A stretch of DNA of 64,000 nucleotides from Pectobacterium peruviense (lineage in GTDB: Bacteria; Pseudomonadota; Gammaproteobacteria; Enterobacterales; Enterobacteriaceae). The stretch spans positions 248,001 through 312,000 of the forward strand of contig NZ_LXFV01000005.1 of NCBI RefSeq assembly GCF_002847345.1. The letters run 5' to 3'. The notes under the pieces were generated by a model. The model was not told the DNA's origin and ran no database searches. It saw only the letters and a program-made list of their open reading frames with translations. Numbering within the stretch: position 1 is the stretch's first letter; each line of letters begins with the position of its first letter. Made by a program: the position numbers and the translations under genes. Of the stretch, positions 44,845 through 55,882 are shown in pieces.

Positions 44845-45824
44845 TGGCGGCCTCTCTGCGGCTCAGCGACGGGCGCGGCGGCATCAGGTGGAAGCGGCGG
44901 CCCCATTTCGTCAGGCGATGGTAAAACCTGCGGCATCATCTGCATCAGACGCTCATTAGCAACCCGGTGCACTTCCGCTGGCGGCAGCGACGTAGTGGAG
45001 TTGTTTTCCACGCCCCACAGTAATAACAGGTAGCGTAAGCGTTGTAGCCCCGCCGTCGGACGCGCTTGAATAATCGTATAGGCCCGCTGCGTATCCTCTT
45101 TAACCGATGATACGACTGCGACCGGATACCCTTCGGGGAAACGTCCACCCAGACCCGATGTGACCAGCACGTCACCCACTCGGATGTCGGTATTATTAGG
45201 AAGGTGCTCTAGTTGCAGATCGTCAGTGCAGCCATTACCGGCGGCAATCACGCGAATATCATTGCGTAGCACCTGAATCGGCAACGCGTGGGAAACATCA
45301 CAAATCAACAAAACTCGGCTGGTAAACTGACCAACCGCCACAACCTGACCGACCACGCCTTTATCGCTGATGACCGGCTGCCCTTCATACACGCCGTTCG
45401 CCTGACCTTTATCAATCACAACCTGATCGCTATAAGGGTCAGTTCCGGCGGACATCACCTGTGTCACCATCTTCTGCTCATCCTGACGCAGCGGCGAGCC
45501 CAGTAGTTCACGTAACCGCGCATTTTCCTGCTTAAGCTGGCCCAGCAGCAAAAGGTCACTGTTTTTCATCAACAGTTCCTGGCGCAGTGCGGTGTTTTCA
45601 AGACCTAATTGCTCACGGGTTGCCAGTGATGCAGACATATTGTCCAGAGCCTGACGGGGCCCATTCGCCAGAAAATAGAATGGGCTGACAGTGGTGTCCA
45701 TGTACGTTCTGATTTTGACGAACGAACCGAGCCGACTGTCCGCAACGATCACGACAATCGCGGTAACGACAGCAAGAAAAAGTCGTAATTGCAGGGAAGG
45801 CCCCCTGCTAAAAAGCGGCTTCAT
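44841..45824 (-). CDS. mreC: Rod-shape protein MreC
   Basis: Bitopic elongasome protein, 327 residues. A transmembrane helix is at about 12-30 and a coiled coil at about 65-110 ([17 protein letters not shown] region), followed by two beta-barrel domains. The Pro-rich tail is shorter than in E. coli (367). The ATG at 45824 matches [14 protein letters not shown]; the upstream in-frame reading is not conserved. It follows mreB by 172 bases, which contain hairpins. Confidence 0.97.
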   Translation of the reverse strand: MKPLFSRGPSLQLRLFLAVVTAIVVIVADSRLGSFVKIRTYMDTTVSPFYFLANGPRQALDNMSASLATREQLGLENTALRQELLMKNSDLLLLGQLKQENARLRELLGSPLRQDEQKMVTQVMSAGTDPYSDQVVIDKGQANGVYEGQPVISDKGVVGQVVAVGQFTSRVLLICDVSHALPIQVLRNDIRVIAAGNGCTDDLQLEHLPNNTDIRVGDVLVTSGLGGRFPEGYPVAVVSSVKEDTQRAYTIIQARPTAGLQRLRYLLLLWGVENNSTTSLPPAEVHRVANERLMQMMPQVLPSPDEMGPPLPPDAAAPVAEPQRGRQ

Positions 45825-45854
45825 AGAATTTGCGTATTCCTCGACAGCAACCTC

Positions 45855-45904
45855 AAATCGCCTTTGGCGATTTTTAACGTCACAAAGCAGCACCCTGTAG
45901 GGTG
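45855..45904 (-). other. Two hairpins in the mreB-mreC gap
   Basis: AAATCGCC-TTT-GGCGATTT at 45855-45873 and CACCCT-GT-AGGGTG at 45891-45904. In the minus-strand transcript they lie between the mreB stop and the mreC start. They could tune the amount of MreC relative to MreB by processing or partial termination (inference). Confidence 0.5.
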
Positions 45905-45996
45905 AGTTTCATTGAGCAGGCAAATAAAAAAGGGGTAACCACGAGAGATGAAAAACGCAGGCGTTCATCCATCCGGTCCCCCTTTTCCAGACAGGA

Positions 45997-47356
<1,360 letters not shown>

Positions 47357-49294
47357 CTAAACACGATGCTGCGGTGAATATTTTTTCAGCTCATCTGTTA
47401 CAAGGACTGATGTGGCAAAAAAATCGCCTTGCCCACCATAAACTCCCTTGCCCAACAGCATCCGCCACTCCTCTTTGGTACGCACACCCGCGGCAAACAC
47501 CCGCGTTTGCGTTCCTTTACACGCCTCGGTCAGGCTTTGTACAAAAAGCTGATTTTCTGGACGACGTTCAAGGCTGCGCACCAAACCGGGATGAAGCTTG
47601 ATGATCTCCACGGGAAGTGACTTGATATACGTCGTGCTGACCAGCGTCAAACCCGCCTGCGTAACTGCCAGACGACAGCCTAATCCCAGGATCAAATTGA
47701 GAACCGGACGCAGACGGCCGATATATTGACAAACATCTGCCTCTGCAAGTTCAAATAAAATGCACTGCCGCTGCGTTTTAGGACATTGCAGCAATATTTC
47801 TTTCAGCCAACGCAAAAAAGGTTTTTGCAAAAGTGAGTCCACACTTACCGGTAGAGCCAGTGTTTCTCCGGGCCAGTTCGCTGACAAATCAACAATTCGT
47901 GCAACTAGCTGCCGATCATAACTGGTCGCTAGTCCCAGTTGTTGCACCAGAGGCATATACTCGGCTGCGAGCAGTTCCTGTTCTCCGTCATAAATCCGGC
48001 TCATCATTTCACGATGATGTACAACACCCTCTTTTGTGACCGCAGGCTTTTGATACAGTCGCGGGCCGCCGCGCGCCAACGTCTGTTCCAACAAAGTTCG
48101 CCATTTTACGCTGCCGCGACTCTTGTCTGGCACTTGCCTGTCAAACACGCACCAGCTGTTACCGCCCTGCAATACCGCATTGCGCGTTGCATCTTCCACA
48201 CTTTCCATCACCTGCTCGGCGCTTTGCCCACCACGGTAGGCACAGATACCAATGTGGAGAACCTCCTCCCGATCGATCAACGGGCAGGCAGGAAGAATAT
48301 CGATGGCTTTCACCAGTTGCGTGGCAATTGCATTGGCTTCTTTTAGCGTACGGTGGGGGAGTAATACAGTGAAATCGCTGCTGAAATAACGCGCCAGCAG
48401 CGCAGAGGGATAACGCATGACAAATGTCGACAGCAGGTTTACCAGCGTAAAACGATACTCCTGAAGCACATTGCTATAGCCGTGCGTTTCCTGCAACGTT
48501 TCAAAATCTGGCACACGGATCATCATGACAATGCCGTGCGTCCCCACCCCTTCGCCATCTTCCAACTGGGTGGTCAGCTGATTATCAAAAAACAGACGAT
48601 TGCTCAGCCCAGTTTCGGCATCCTGCGCGGCGAAAGCACGGATTAAGGTATCAACCCGCCCACGCTCCTCCCGCGCTTCCACTAAATCTGACAACAGCTG
48701 ATCGAGTGCTCCGCTGGTATTAACCGGCCATTCACGTACCGATCCCTGCATAACCGATTCACGCTCGCCTTTGAGAATACGCTGTGCGCGCTTTTCCAAC
48801 TCTTCCTGTCCGGCTGCCTGATGGCGTAACCAGCGGATGGAGAAGTACAGCATCAGGAGCATCAGTCCCGCCGCCAGCAACACCGACAGCGTCGACACCA
48901 CGAAGCGCGGTAAACCAATCAGCGGATCGACATATTTTAAGGCGATCTCCATATTCATATGGTGCATCAGTGGGAATTCGACCTCATGGTAGAGGTGCGT
49001 GCGTTCCCAGCTGGCCTCGGGCAGTTGTATTGAGTAGAGCGGCGAATCGTTATCCTGAATCTCCAGCGCGACAATGCCTGCCGTTTTCATCATTCCCGGC
49101 AGCCAATATTGGATGTTTTCGGGCGATTGCACTAATAATGCCTGATCGATACTGGCCGTGACCTCACGCAACTGTTGCTCGGTCCGCAACTGGCTATAAT
49201 AACAGAGGCTAAATATGCTACTGAAAAGCATAAGAAAAATGGCGAGAACCGTCAGCAATACTATGAGTATCGAGAATCTGGTCGTAAATCCCAT
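47357..49294 (-). CDS. csrD: RNase E specificity factor CsrD
   Basis: Membrane protein needed for RNase E-dependent decay of the CsrB/CsrC (RsmB) regulatory RNAs. It has 645 residues: two transmembrane helices (about 8-32 and 132-153), a HAMP-like coiled segment, a degenerate GGDEF domain with FSSDF at 304-308, and a degenerate EAL domain with EMM at 429-431. Both catalytic motifs are lost, as expected for CsrD, which does not handle c-di-GMP as an enzyme. It is upstream of mreB, the usual order. In soft-rot bacteria the Csr/Rsm system controls plant-wall-degrading enzymes. Confidence 0.95.
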   Translation of the reverse strand: MGFTTRFSILIVLLTVLAIFLMLFSSIFSLCYYSQLRTEQQLREVTASIDQALLVQSPENIQYWLPGMMKTAGIVALEIQDNDSPLYSIQLPEASWERTHLYHEVEFPLMHHMNMEIALKYVDPLIGLPRFVVSTLSVLLAAGLMLLMLYFSIRWLRHQAAGQEELEKRAQRILKGERESVMQGSVREWPVNTSGALDQLLSDLVEAREERGRVDTLIRAFAAQDAETGLSNRLFFDNQLTTQLEDGEGVGTHGIVMMIRVPDFETLQETHGYSNVLQEYRFTLVNLLSTFVMRYPSALLARYFSSDFTVLLPHRTLKEANAIATQLVKAIDILPACPLIDREEVLHIGICAYRGGQSAEQVMESVEDATRNAVLQGGNSWCVFDRQVPDKSRGSVKWRTLLEQTLARGGPRLYQKPAVTKEGVVHHREMMSRIYDGEQELLAAEYMPLVQQLGLATSYDRQLVARIVDLSANWPGETLALPVSVDSLLQKPFLRWLKEILLQCPKTQRQCILFELAEADVCQYIGRLRPVLNLILGLGCRLAVTQAGLTLVSTTYIKSLPVEIIKLHPGLVRSLERRPENQLFVQSLTEACKGTQTRVFAAGVRTKEEWRMLLGKGVYGGQGDFFATSVLVTDELKKYSPQHRV

Positions 49295-49478
49295 CCCTGC
49301 GTCCTATTCCAAATAATTGTCATTTCTGCGAGTTTGTTGTTTTTTATCAGTTCGCATAAATCAGCTACAACGCATAGTACCAGTACTAGCGAAGGTAACT
49401 GTATTAACAAATAGTATCTGTAATAACTATAGTCGTTAATGACCGCCTAATCTTTAATCCTGCTACAGGAGATAGCCC

Positions 49479-50456
49479 ATGCAGGCTTTAGTTCTTGAAC
49501 AGTCAGACGGACTGACCCACGCTCAGATTCGCGAGATTGACGCGGAGCAGCTTCCCGCCGGGGATGTGACTGTTGATATCAGTTGGTCCAGTATTAATTA
49601 TAAAGATGCGCTTGCCATTACAGGCAAAGGCAAAATTATTCGTAACTTTCCAATGGTTCCAGGGATCGATTTTGTCGGGACTGTGCACCACAGTGACAGC
49701 GATCGGTTTGCCGTCGGTCAGCCCGTCATCCTCACCGGTTGGGGCGTAGGCGAAAACCATTGGGGTGGACTGGCACAACAGGCACGCGTGAAGAGCAATT
49801 GGCTGGTACCGCTACCAACGTCGCTGGATGCACGTAACGCCATGATTCTTGGCACCGCAGGCTTTACCGCGATGTTGTGTGTGATGGCGCTGGAAGACGG
49901 TGGTATCACTCCGGAAAGCGGCGACATTATTGTGACAGGGGCCAGCGGTGGCGTCGGTAGCACGGCTGTCGCCCTGCTTGCAGAGCTAGGCTATCAGGTT
50001 ACCGCCGTCAGCGGTCGTGCTGACAACACCGATTATCTGAAAAAGCTGGGTGCCAAACAGGTGCTGGATCGCAGCGAATTCAGCGCAAGCCCTCGTCCGT
50101 TAGAAAAACAACGTTGGGCTGGCGCGGTTGATACCGTCGGCGACAACGTGCTGGCAACGCTGCTGGCACAGATGGACTACAACGCCACGGTTGCTGCGTG
50201 CGGTCTGGCGGGCGGTATCGCGCTACCAACTACCGTGATGCCATTTATTTTACGTAATGTTCGCCTGCAAGGCGTAGATTCCGTCATGGCACCGTTGGCT
50301 CGTCGTCAGCAAGCGTGGGATCGTCTGGCTGCCATCCTGCCTGAATCGTTCTACCAGCAGGTGACACAGGAAATCGGGTTGGAAGACGTACCCGCCGTCG
50401 CCGCTGCACTGCTGGACAACAAAGTCACCGGCCGCACGCTGGTGAAAATCAGCTAA
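49479..50456 (+). CDS. acuI: Acrylyl-CoA reductase AcuI (YhdH-type MDR)
   Basis: Medium-chain reductase of the quinone-oxidoreductase-like group, 325 residues. The nucleotide-binding motif is GASGGVGS near 158-165. The protein matches YhdH/AcuI, which reduces acryloyl-CoA to propionyl-CoA with NADPH and protects from acrylate. CAGGAG precedes the ATG. It is divergent from csrD, the usual order. Confidence 0.93.
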   Translation: MQALVLEQSDGLTHAQIREIDAEQLPAGDVTVDISWSSINYKDALAITGKGKIIRNFPMVPGIDFVGTVHHSDSDRFAVGQPVILTGWGVGENHWGGLAQQARVKSNWLVPLPTSLDARNAMILGTAGFTAMLCVMALEDGGITPESGDIIVTGASGGVGSTAVALLAELGYQVTAVSGRADNTDYLKKLGAKQVLDRSEFSASPRPLEKQRWAGAVDTVGDNVLATLLAQMDYNATVAACGLAGGIALPTTVMPFILRNVRLQGVDSVMAPLARRQQAWDRLAAILPESFYQQVTQEIGLEDVPAVAAALLDNKVTGRTLVKIS

Positions 50457-50492
50457 CGTATTTCGTTGATGCACCAATTTACGGAACGAAAA

Positions 50493-50597
50493 CGATGATA
50501 ATGGAATAGAAGAGTAAAGCGTCCGCGACAGGGATGTCGCGGCTCGAGCGTACAAGGATGTATTCACAGCGTCTTTACGATCTATCCATTATCATCG
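50493..50597 (+). repeat. Structured inverted-repeat element with two CsrA/RsmA-type hairpins
   Basis: Outer arms CGATGATAATGGAATAGA (50493-50510) and TCTATCCATTATCATCG (50581-50597) pair with one bulge, continued by GTAAAG with CTTTAC. Inside are two hairpins. CCGCGACA-GGGA-TGTCGCGG is at 50523-50542, and TACA-AGGA-TGTA is at 50551-50562. The second lies in GTACAAGGATGT (50550-50561), an exact match to the CsrA SELEX consensus RUACARGGAUGU. The first matches its last ten positions. It is in sense with acuI and msrP. It looks like a copy of a dispersed enterobacterial repeat; its RNA role is inference. Confidence 0.65.
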
Positions 50598-50770
50598 CTC
50601 GGCGCACTATCAGTAACATAGGGTACCTGCGGGTGGCTGTTACACCCTGCAAAAAAGTATTTCATCTCTCCTATCGCGGTTTTTACCGCAACTCATCTAT
50701 AACTAAGTGAACGGTAACCATTAAAAACGCCACCTTGCGTCAACAATAATAATGACTGGCGGGAGTTCAC

Positions 50771-51772
50771 ATGCACAAACATCGCAAGCTCACAGAAGCC
50801 GACGTTACCCCGGAATCCCTCTTCTATCAGCGTCGGCGCGTATTAAAAGCGTTGGGTATTTCTGTAGCGGCACTCTCATTGCCGCTTTCCGCACAGGCCG
50901 ACCTGCTTGCCTGGTTTAAAGGCAGCGATAAACCTAAAGCCCCACCGAGTAAACCACTCACGTTTAGCCAACCCGCTGACTGGAAGCTCGATCTGCCACT
51001 CACGCCGGAAGATAAGGTCACGGGCTATAACAACTTCTATGAATTCGGCTTGGACAAAGCCGATCCGGCGGCCAATGCAGGCGGGTTAAAAACCGACGGC
51101 TGGATTATCAAGATAGACGGTGATGTCGCCAAACCTCTCACGCTGGATATCGACGATTTGCTAAAACGCTTTCCGCTGGAAGAGCGGATCTACCGTTTTC
51201 GCTGCGTCGAGGCGTGGTCGATGGTGATTCCGTGGGTCGGGTTTGAATTAGCCAAGCTGATTAAATTCGCCGAACCCACCAGCAACGCGCGCTACGTGGC
51301 ATTTCAGACACTTAACGATCCAGAGCAAATGCCGGGGCAAAAAGATCGCTTTATGGGCGGCGGGTTGGAGTACCCCTATGTAGAAGGACTACGGATGGAT
51401 GAAGCCATGAACCCCTTGGCACTGCTGGCTGTCGGTGTTTATGGCAAAACACTGCCGCCGCAGAACGGTGCGCCCATCCGGTTAGTTACACCGTGGAAAT
51501 ACGGCTTCAAAAACATTAAATCCATCGTACATATCCGGATCACCCGTGAACAGCCACCCTGCACGTGGAATCTGGCTGCACCGGATGAGTACGGCTTCTA
51601 TGCCAACGTTAACCCGCATGTGGATCATCCGCGCTGGTCGCAGGCGACAGAGCGCGTCATCGGATCAGGTGGGCTGCTTAACGTTGAGCGTCAACCTACG
51701 CTGCTGTTCAACGGCTATGCAGAACAGGTCGCCTCGCTGTATCGCGGTCTGAACCTGCGCGACAACTTCTAG
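50771..51772 (+). CDS. msrP: Periplasmic methionine-sulfoxide reductase catalytic subunit MsrP
   Basis: Molybdopterin enzyme that repairs oxidised methionine in periplasmic proteins. It has 333 residues. The twin-arginine signal SxRRRVLK-like (RRR at 21-23) is followed by a hydrophobic stretch and cleavage near AQA (41-43). The molybdenum ligand is C145 in [13 protein letters not shown] precedes the ATG. It forms a pair with the haem membrane partner msrQ. Confidence 0.96.
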   Translation: MHKHRKLTEADVTPESLFYQRRRVLKALGISVAALSLPLSAQADLLAWFKGSDKPKAPPSKPLTFSQPADWKLDLPLTPEDKVTGYNNFYEFGLDKADPAANAGGLKTDGWIIKIDGDVAKPLTLDIDDLLKRFPLEERIYRFRCVEAWSMVIPWVGFELAKLIKFAEPTSNARYVAFQTLNDPEQMPGQKDRFMGGGLEYPYVEGLRMDEAMNPLALLAVGVYGKTLPPQNGAPIRLVTPWKYGFKNIKSIVHIRITREQPPCTWNLAAPDEYGFYANVNPHVDHPRWSQATERVIGSGGLLNVERQPTLLFNGYAEQVASLYRGLNLRDNF

Positions 51773-51808
51773 CGATAGCATCCTGTCAGGATAGGAATCT
51801 ACATCAGC

Positions 51809-52408
51809 ATGAGACTGACGTTACAACACATTAATCGGCTAAAAGTGCTACTCCATCTGGCTGGTTTTCTGCCGCTGTTGTGGCTGATATTGTCAGTCGA
51901 CCAAGGGTGGTTCAGCGCTGACCCAGCCAAAGATATCCAGCATTTTACCGGCCGAATGGCGCTGAAATTGCTGTTGGCGACGCTGTTGGTCACGCCACTG
52001 GCGCGCTATGGTAAACAACCGCTACTGATTCGCTGCCGACGTCTCCTCGGGCTGTGGTGTTTTTTCTGGGCGACGTTACATCTGGTGAGCTATGCGCTGC
52101 TGGAGTTGGGTTTGGATCATCTGGCGCTGCTGGGCAAAGAGCTGATATCCCGGCCGTATTTAACGCTGGGTATCATAAGCTGGCTGATTTTGCTGGCGCT
52201 GGCAGTCACTTCGCCACAGATAATGATGCGTAAGTTGGGATCGCAATGGCAAAAACTGCATAATTTCGTCTATTTAGTCGCCATCCTTGCGCCTATCCAC
52301 TATCTTTGGTCAGTTAAAACGCTGTCCCCGCAGCCTATTTTGTATGCGCTAGCGGCGCTGATATTGCTGCTACTACGTTATAAGAAATTTCGTCAATGGT
52401 GGCGCTAA
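51809..52408 (+). CDS. msrQ: Haem-binding membrane subunit MsrQ
   Basis: Inner-membrane b-type haem protein that passes quinol electrons to MsrP. It has 199 residues and six hydrophobic helices. Conserved haem-ligand histidines are in [13 protein letters not shown] and [11 protein letters not shown]. It lies 36 bases after msrP in the same operon. Confidence 0.95.
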   Translation: MRLTLQHINRLKVLLHLAGFLPLLWLILSVDQGWFSADPAKDIQHFTGRMALKLLLATLLVTPLARYGKQPLLIRCRRLLGLWCFFWATLHLVSYALLELGLDHLALLGKELISRPYLTLGIISWLILLALAVTSPQIMMRKLGSQWQKLHNFVYLVAILAPIHYLWSVKTLSPQPILYALAALILLLLRYKKFRQWWR

Positions 52409-52662
52409 ACGCCGCAGTAACACAGGAAAAACCGGTTGTTCGCAGCAGTAAGGCTCATGCCTTTTCACGATCTGGCGTAGGAATATCTCCGCTGATAAGA
52501 CCAGTATTTAGCTGCGAATTGCCACGATATGGTTATAATGCTCGACTTTAATTTCTCGGGCCGGACAATTTGCGTCACGAAAGGTGACAAACGAATAGCT
52601 TCGCGCTATTTTGTGCGACACTGTTTTTGCAATCTTGGTCAATCGCGGGAGATAGCAGCATA

Positions 52663-53115
52663 ATGGCAGAAAATTTTCGCATTTTGCTCTTGAATGGTCC
52701 AAACCTGAATCTGCTAGGTACCCGAGAGCCCGACAAATACGGTAGCACGACGTTAGCAGACATTGTCAGCGAACTGGAAACACAGGCGCAGGCATTGAAC
52801 GTGAAGTTTTCCCATCTGCAATCCAATGCGGAACATGTTCTGATCGATACCATCCATCAGGCCAGAGGAAACACAGACTTCATTCTGATTAACCCGGCGG
52901 CATTTACCCACACCAGCGTTGCGCTGCGTGATGCCCTGCTGGCAGTCGCGATTCCGTTTATCGAAATTCATCTGTCCAACGTGCATGCACGTGAGCCTTT
53001 TCGTCATCATTCCTATCTTTCTGATGTTGCGGTAGGCGTGATATGTGGCCTGGGGGCAGATGGTTATCAGTATGCTTTACAGACGGCAGTAAAACGCCTG
53101 TCAACTTCCAATTAA
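52663..53115 (+). CDS. aroQ: 3-dehydroquinate dehydratase, type II
   Basis: Third step of the shikimate route, dehydroquinate to dehydroshikimate. It has 150 residues of the type II fold. The active-site loop [18 protein letters not shown] carries R21 and Y26; the pair [14 protein letters not shown] follows. E. coli uses the unrelated AroD, so AroQ upstream of accBC is a lineage marker. The ATG at 52663 has GGGAGA upstream. accB follows after 24 bases. Confidence 0.97.
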   Translation: MAENFRILLLNGPNLNLLGTREPDKYGSTTLADIVSELETQAQALNVKFSHLQSNAEHVLIDTIHQARGNTDFILINPAAFTHTSVALRDALLAVAIPFIEIHLSNVHAREPFRHHSYLSDVAVGVICGLGADGYQYALQTAVKRLSTSN

Positions 53116-53139
53116 ACAAAAGAGTACGGAACCACATCC

Positions 53140-53607
53140 ATGGATATTCGTAAAATCAAAAAACTGATCGAACTGGTTGAAGAGTCCGGCATCGCCGAAC
53201 TGGAAATTTCTGAAGGTGAAGAATCAGTACGTATCAGTCGTGCCCCAGCAGCGGTTAACTACCCGATGATGCAACAGGCTTACGCTACGCCAATGATGCA
53301 GCCACAGCCTGCTCTGGCTGCCGCCGTTGCACCAGCGCCAGTGGAAGCAGTTGCAGCACCGGCTGCCATCAGTGGACACATCGTTCGTTCTCCAATGGTT
53401 GGAACCTTCTACCGCACCCCAAGCCCGGATGCTAAGTCTTTCGTGGAAGTGGGTCAGCGCGTCAACGTCGGCGATACCCTGTGCATCGTCGAAGCCATGA
53501 AAATGATGAACCAGATCGAAGCCGACAAAGCAGGCGTGGTTAAAGCCATCCTGGTCGAAAACGGCCAACCGGTCGAATTTGACGAGCCACTGGTTGTCAT
53601 CGAATAA
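53140..53607 (+). CDS. accB: Biotin carboxyl carrier protein of acetyl-CoA carboxylase
   Basis: Biotin carrier for the first step of fatty-acid synthesis. It has 155 residues: an N-terminal helical part, an Ala/Pro-rich linker (about 55-78), and the biotinyl domain with the acceptor K121 in EAMKMM. It is followed by accC after 11 bases. In E. coli AccB represses its own operon (known). Confidence 0.99.
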   Translation: MDIRKIKKLIELVEESGIAELEISEGEESVRISRAPAAVNYPMMQQAYATPMMQPQPALAAAVAPAPVEAVAAPAAISGHIVRSPMVGTFYRTPSPDAKSFVEVGQRVNVGDTLCIVEAMKMMNQIEADKAGVVKAILVENGQPVEFDEPLVVIE

Positions 53608-53618
53608 CGAGGCTTATC

Positions 53619-54962
53619 ATGCTAGATAAAATCGTTATCGCTAACCGCGGAGAAATTGCGCTGCGTATTTTGCGTGCCTGTAAAGAACTGGGCATCAAAA
53701 CCGTCGCCGTTCACTCCAGCGCGGATCGCGATTTGAAACACGTATTGCTGGCGGACGAAACCGTGTGTATCGGCCCGGCGCCGTCAACAAAAAGCTATCT
53801 GAATATCCCAGCGATTATTTCCGCTGCGGAAATCACGGGTGCCGTCGCGATTCACCCTGGCTACGGCTTCCTGTCCGAAAATGCCGATTTTGCCGAGCAG
53901 GTTGAACGCTCCGGCTTTATCTTCATCGGCCCGAAAGCCGACACGATTCGCCTGATGGGCGACAAAGTGTCTGCCATCACCGCAATGAAAAAAGCGGGTG
54001 TTCCAACCGTACCTGGCTCTGATGGCCCTCTGACCGATGATATGGACGCTAACCGTGTTCATGCAAAACGCATCGGCTATCCGGTCATCATCAAAGCCTC
54101 TGGCGGCGGCGGTGGTCGTGGGATGCGCGTCGTGCGCAGCGACAAAGAGCTGGAACAATCCATCAACATGACCCGTGCGGAAGCCAAAGCGGCTTTCAAC
54201 AACGACATGGTCTACATGGAAAAATATCTGGAAAACCCACGTCACGTGGAAATTCAGATTCTGGCTGATGGTCAGGGCCACGCCGTCTATCTGGCCGAAC
54301 GTGACTGCTCCATGCAGCGTCGCCACCAGAAAGTGGTGGAAGAAGCGCCAGCACCGGGCATTACAGACGAACTGCGTCGCAATATCGGTGAACGCTGCGC
54401 CAAAGCCTGTATCGATATCAACTATCGTGGTGCGGGTACGTTCGAATTCCTGTACGAAAACAGTGAGTTCTATTTCATTGAAATGAACACCCGTATTCAG
54501 GTGGAGCATCCGGTAACCGAGATGATTACCGGTGTGGATCTGATCAAAGAGCAGCTGCGTATTGCTGCCGGTCAACCACTGTCCATCAAGCAGAAAGACG
54601 TCAAGGTTCGCGGCCATGCGGTGGAATGCCGTATCAACGCGGAAGATCCGAATACGTTCCTGCCAAGCCCGGGTAAAATTACGCGTTTCCACGCGCCGGG
54701 CGGCTTTGGTGTCCGTTGGGAATCGCATATTTACGCCGGTTATACCGTACCGCCGTATTACGATTCCATGATCGGCAAGCTGATCACCTACGGCGAAACC
54801 CGCGAAATCGCGATTTCCCGTATGAAGAACGCGCTGGCTGAACTGATCATCGATGGCATCAAAACCAACATCGAACTTCAGATGAAAATCATGAGCGACG
54901 AAAACTTCCAGAGAGGTGGCACTAACATCCACTATCTGGAGAAGAAACTCGGCTTGCAGTAA
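53619..54962 (+). CDS. accC: Biotin carboxylase of acetyl-CoA carboxylase
   Basis: ATP-grasp enzyme that carboxylates biotin on AccB. It has 447 residues, with the glycine-rich ATP loop GGGGRGM near 163-169 and the active-site region [15 protein letters not shown]. The length and sequence are standard. A strong terminator follows. Confidence 0.99.
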   Translation: MLDKIVIANRGEIALRILRACKELGIKTVAVHSSADRDLKHVLLADETVCIGPAPSTKSYLNIPAIISAAEITGAVAIHPGYGFLSENADFAEQVERSGFIFIGPKADTIRLMGDKVSAITAMKKAGVPTVPGSDGPLTDDMDANRVHAKRIGYPVIIKASGGGGGRGMRVVRSDKELEQSINMTRAEAKAAFNNDMVYMEKYLENPRHVEIQILADGQGHAVYLAERDCSMQRRHQKVVEEAPAPGITDELRRNIGERCAKACIDINYRGAGTFEFLYENSEFYFIEMNTRIQVEHPVTEMITGVDLIKEQLRIAAGQPLSIKQKDVKVRGHAVECRINAEDPNTFLPSPGKITRFHAPGGFGVRWESHIYAGYTVPPYYDSMIGKLITYGETREIAISRMKNALAELIIDGIKTNIELQMKIMSDENFQRGGTNIHYLEKKLGLQ

Positions 54963-54982
54963 ACGCTACGCAATCGAGTCAA

Positions 54983-55011
54983 AAGGCCAGCATATGCTGG
55001 CCTTTGTTATT
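54983..55011 (+). terminator. Terminator of accBC
   Basis: AAAGGCCAGC and GCTGGCCTTT pair around ATAT (54983-55006), followed by GTTATTT. It lies 20 bases past the accC stop. Confidence 0.85.
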
Positions 55012-55120
55012 TATGCCTTCGAGTCGTCATGCAGTTCGCAAACGCTTACTAGCACAAGCAGCCCGCAAGTAAACGAGGTAGGATATATCGTCTTTTTTAG
55101 GATGAGATGGTGGTTGCAGA

Positions 55121-55882
55121 GTGACAAGACAATCCGATTTTGATTTCTCGTGCAGACCATTAATTCCGTACGCCCACAACTATAATCACGGGGATTATGA
55201 AAGCTGGCACACTCACAGTTGCGCTCAGTTAATTCATACGCTTAGTGGGGTTATTCGGGTTGAAACCCAACAGGGAATCTGGGTGGTTCCACCTTCGCGT
55301 GGGGTATGGATACCCGCAGATATTCCACATGCCTTGCATATTGTGGGTGAAGTTAAGGCCAGAGTACTTTTTGTCGAACCGCTTGCCAGAGCAGACCTCC
55401 CTGTTATCTGTCAGGTCGTGGGGATCACACCTTTATTACGAGAACTCATCATTGATGTCCTGAAACTTCCCGCTAATTATGAGCCAGGAAGTCGGACCGA
55501 ACGTATTTATGAACTTATCCTTGATGAAATACGTTTGATGAATACGCTTCCTTTTTGTCTTCCTGAGCCGATTTCTGAGCGCCTGAAATTATTATGCAAC
55601 GCCGTCCGTCAGGCCCCCTATGAGGCCTGGACTGTGGCCAACGCTGCCGAGCAAGCCAATGTCAGCGTAAGAACGCTCAGCCGACATTTTTATCAGCAAA
55701 CCGGTATGCAATTTAGTGAGTGGGTTCGTCGTGCACGTTTGCTGATTGCGCTAACGCGCCTGGCACAGGGCGAACAAGTCACCCGAGTGGCGCTGGATTT
55801 AGGCTATGCCAACCCGGGAGCCTTCAGTGCCATGTTTCGCAGAGTCATGGGCGTAACGCCCGGCAATTACTTCAACCCATAA
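55121..55882 (+). CDS. AraC-family transcription regulator with N-terminal cupin
   Basis: Regulator of 253 residues: an N-terminal cupin sensor domain (about 15-110, with WHTHSCAQLI) and a C-terminal pair of helix-turn-helix motifs (about 165-253, with ANVSVRTLSRHFYQQTG and VALDLGYANPGAFSAMF). The start is GTG at 55121. It belongs to the NimR/YeaM-like group by look, which often controls a neighbouring export or metabolic gene. It converges on the 2-isopropylmalate synthase gene and their 3' ends overlap by 11 bases. The target is not known; the neighbour is the first candidate. Confidence 0.85.
   Translation: MTRQSDFDFSCRPLIPYAHNYNHGDYESWHTHSCAQLIHTLSGVIRVETQQGIWVVPPSRGVWIPADIPHALHIVGEVKARVLFVEPLARADLPVICQVVGITPLLRELIIDVLKLPANYEPGSRTERIYELILDEIRLMNTLPFCLPEPISERLKLLCNAVRQAPYEAWTVANAAEQANVSVRTLSRHFYQQTGMQFSEWVRRARLLIALTRLAQGEQVTRVALDLGYANPGAFSAMFRRVMGVTPGNYFNP

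Noticed and set aside
53784-54932. Long open frame on the minus strand opposite accC (382 codons)
   Set aside because: It is fully inside a conserved housekeeping gene. Its composition is that of a mirror frame, with no ribosome site and no recognisable domain. The same holds for other long opposite frames, such as 3520-4131, 1912-2631, 37548-38270 and 7222-7674.
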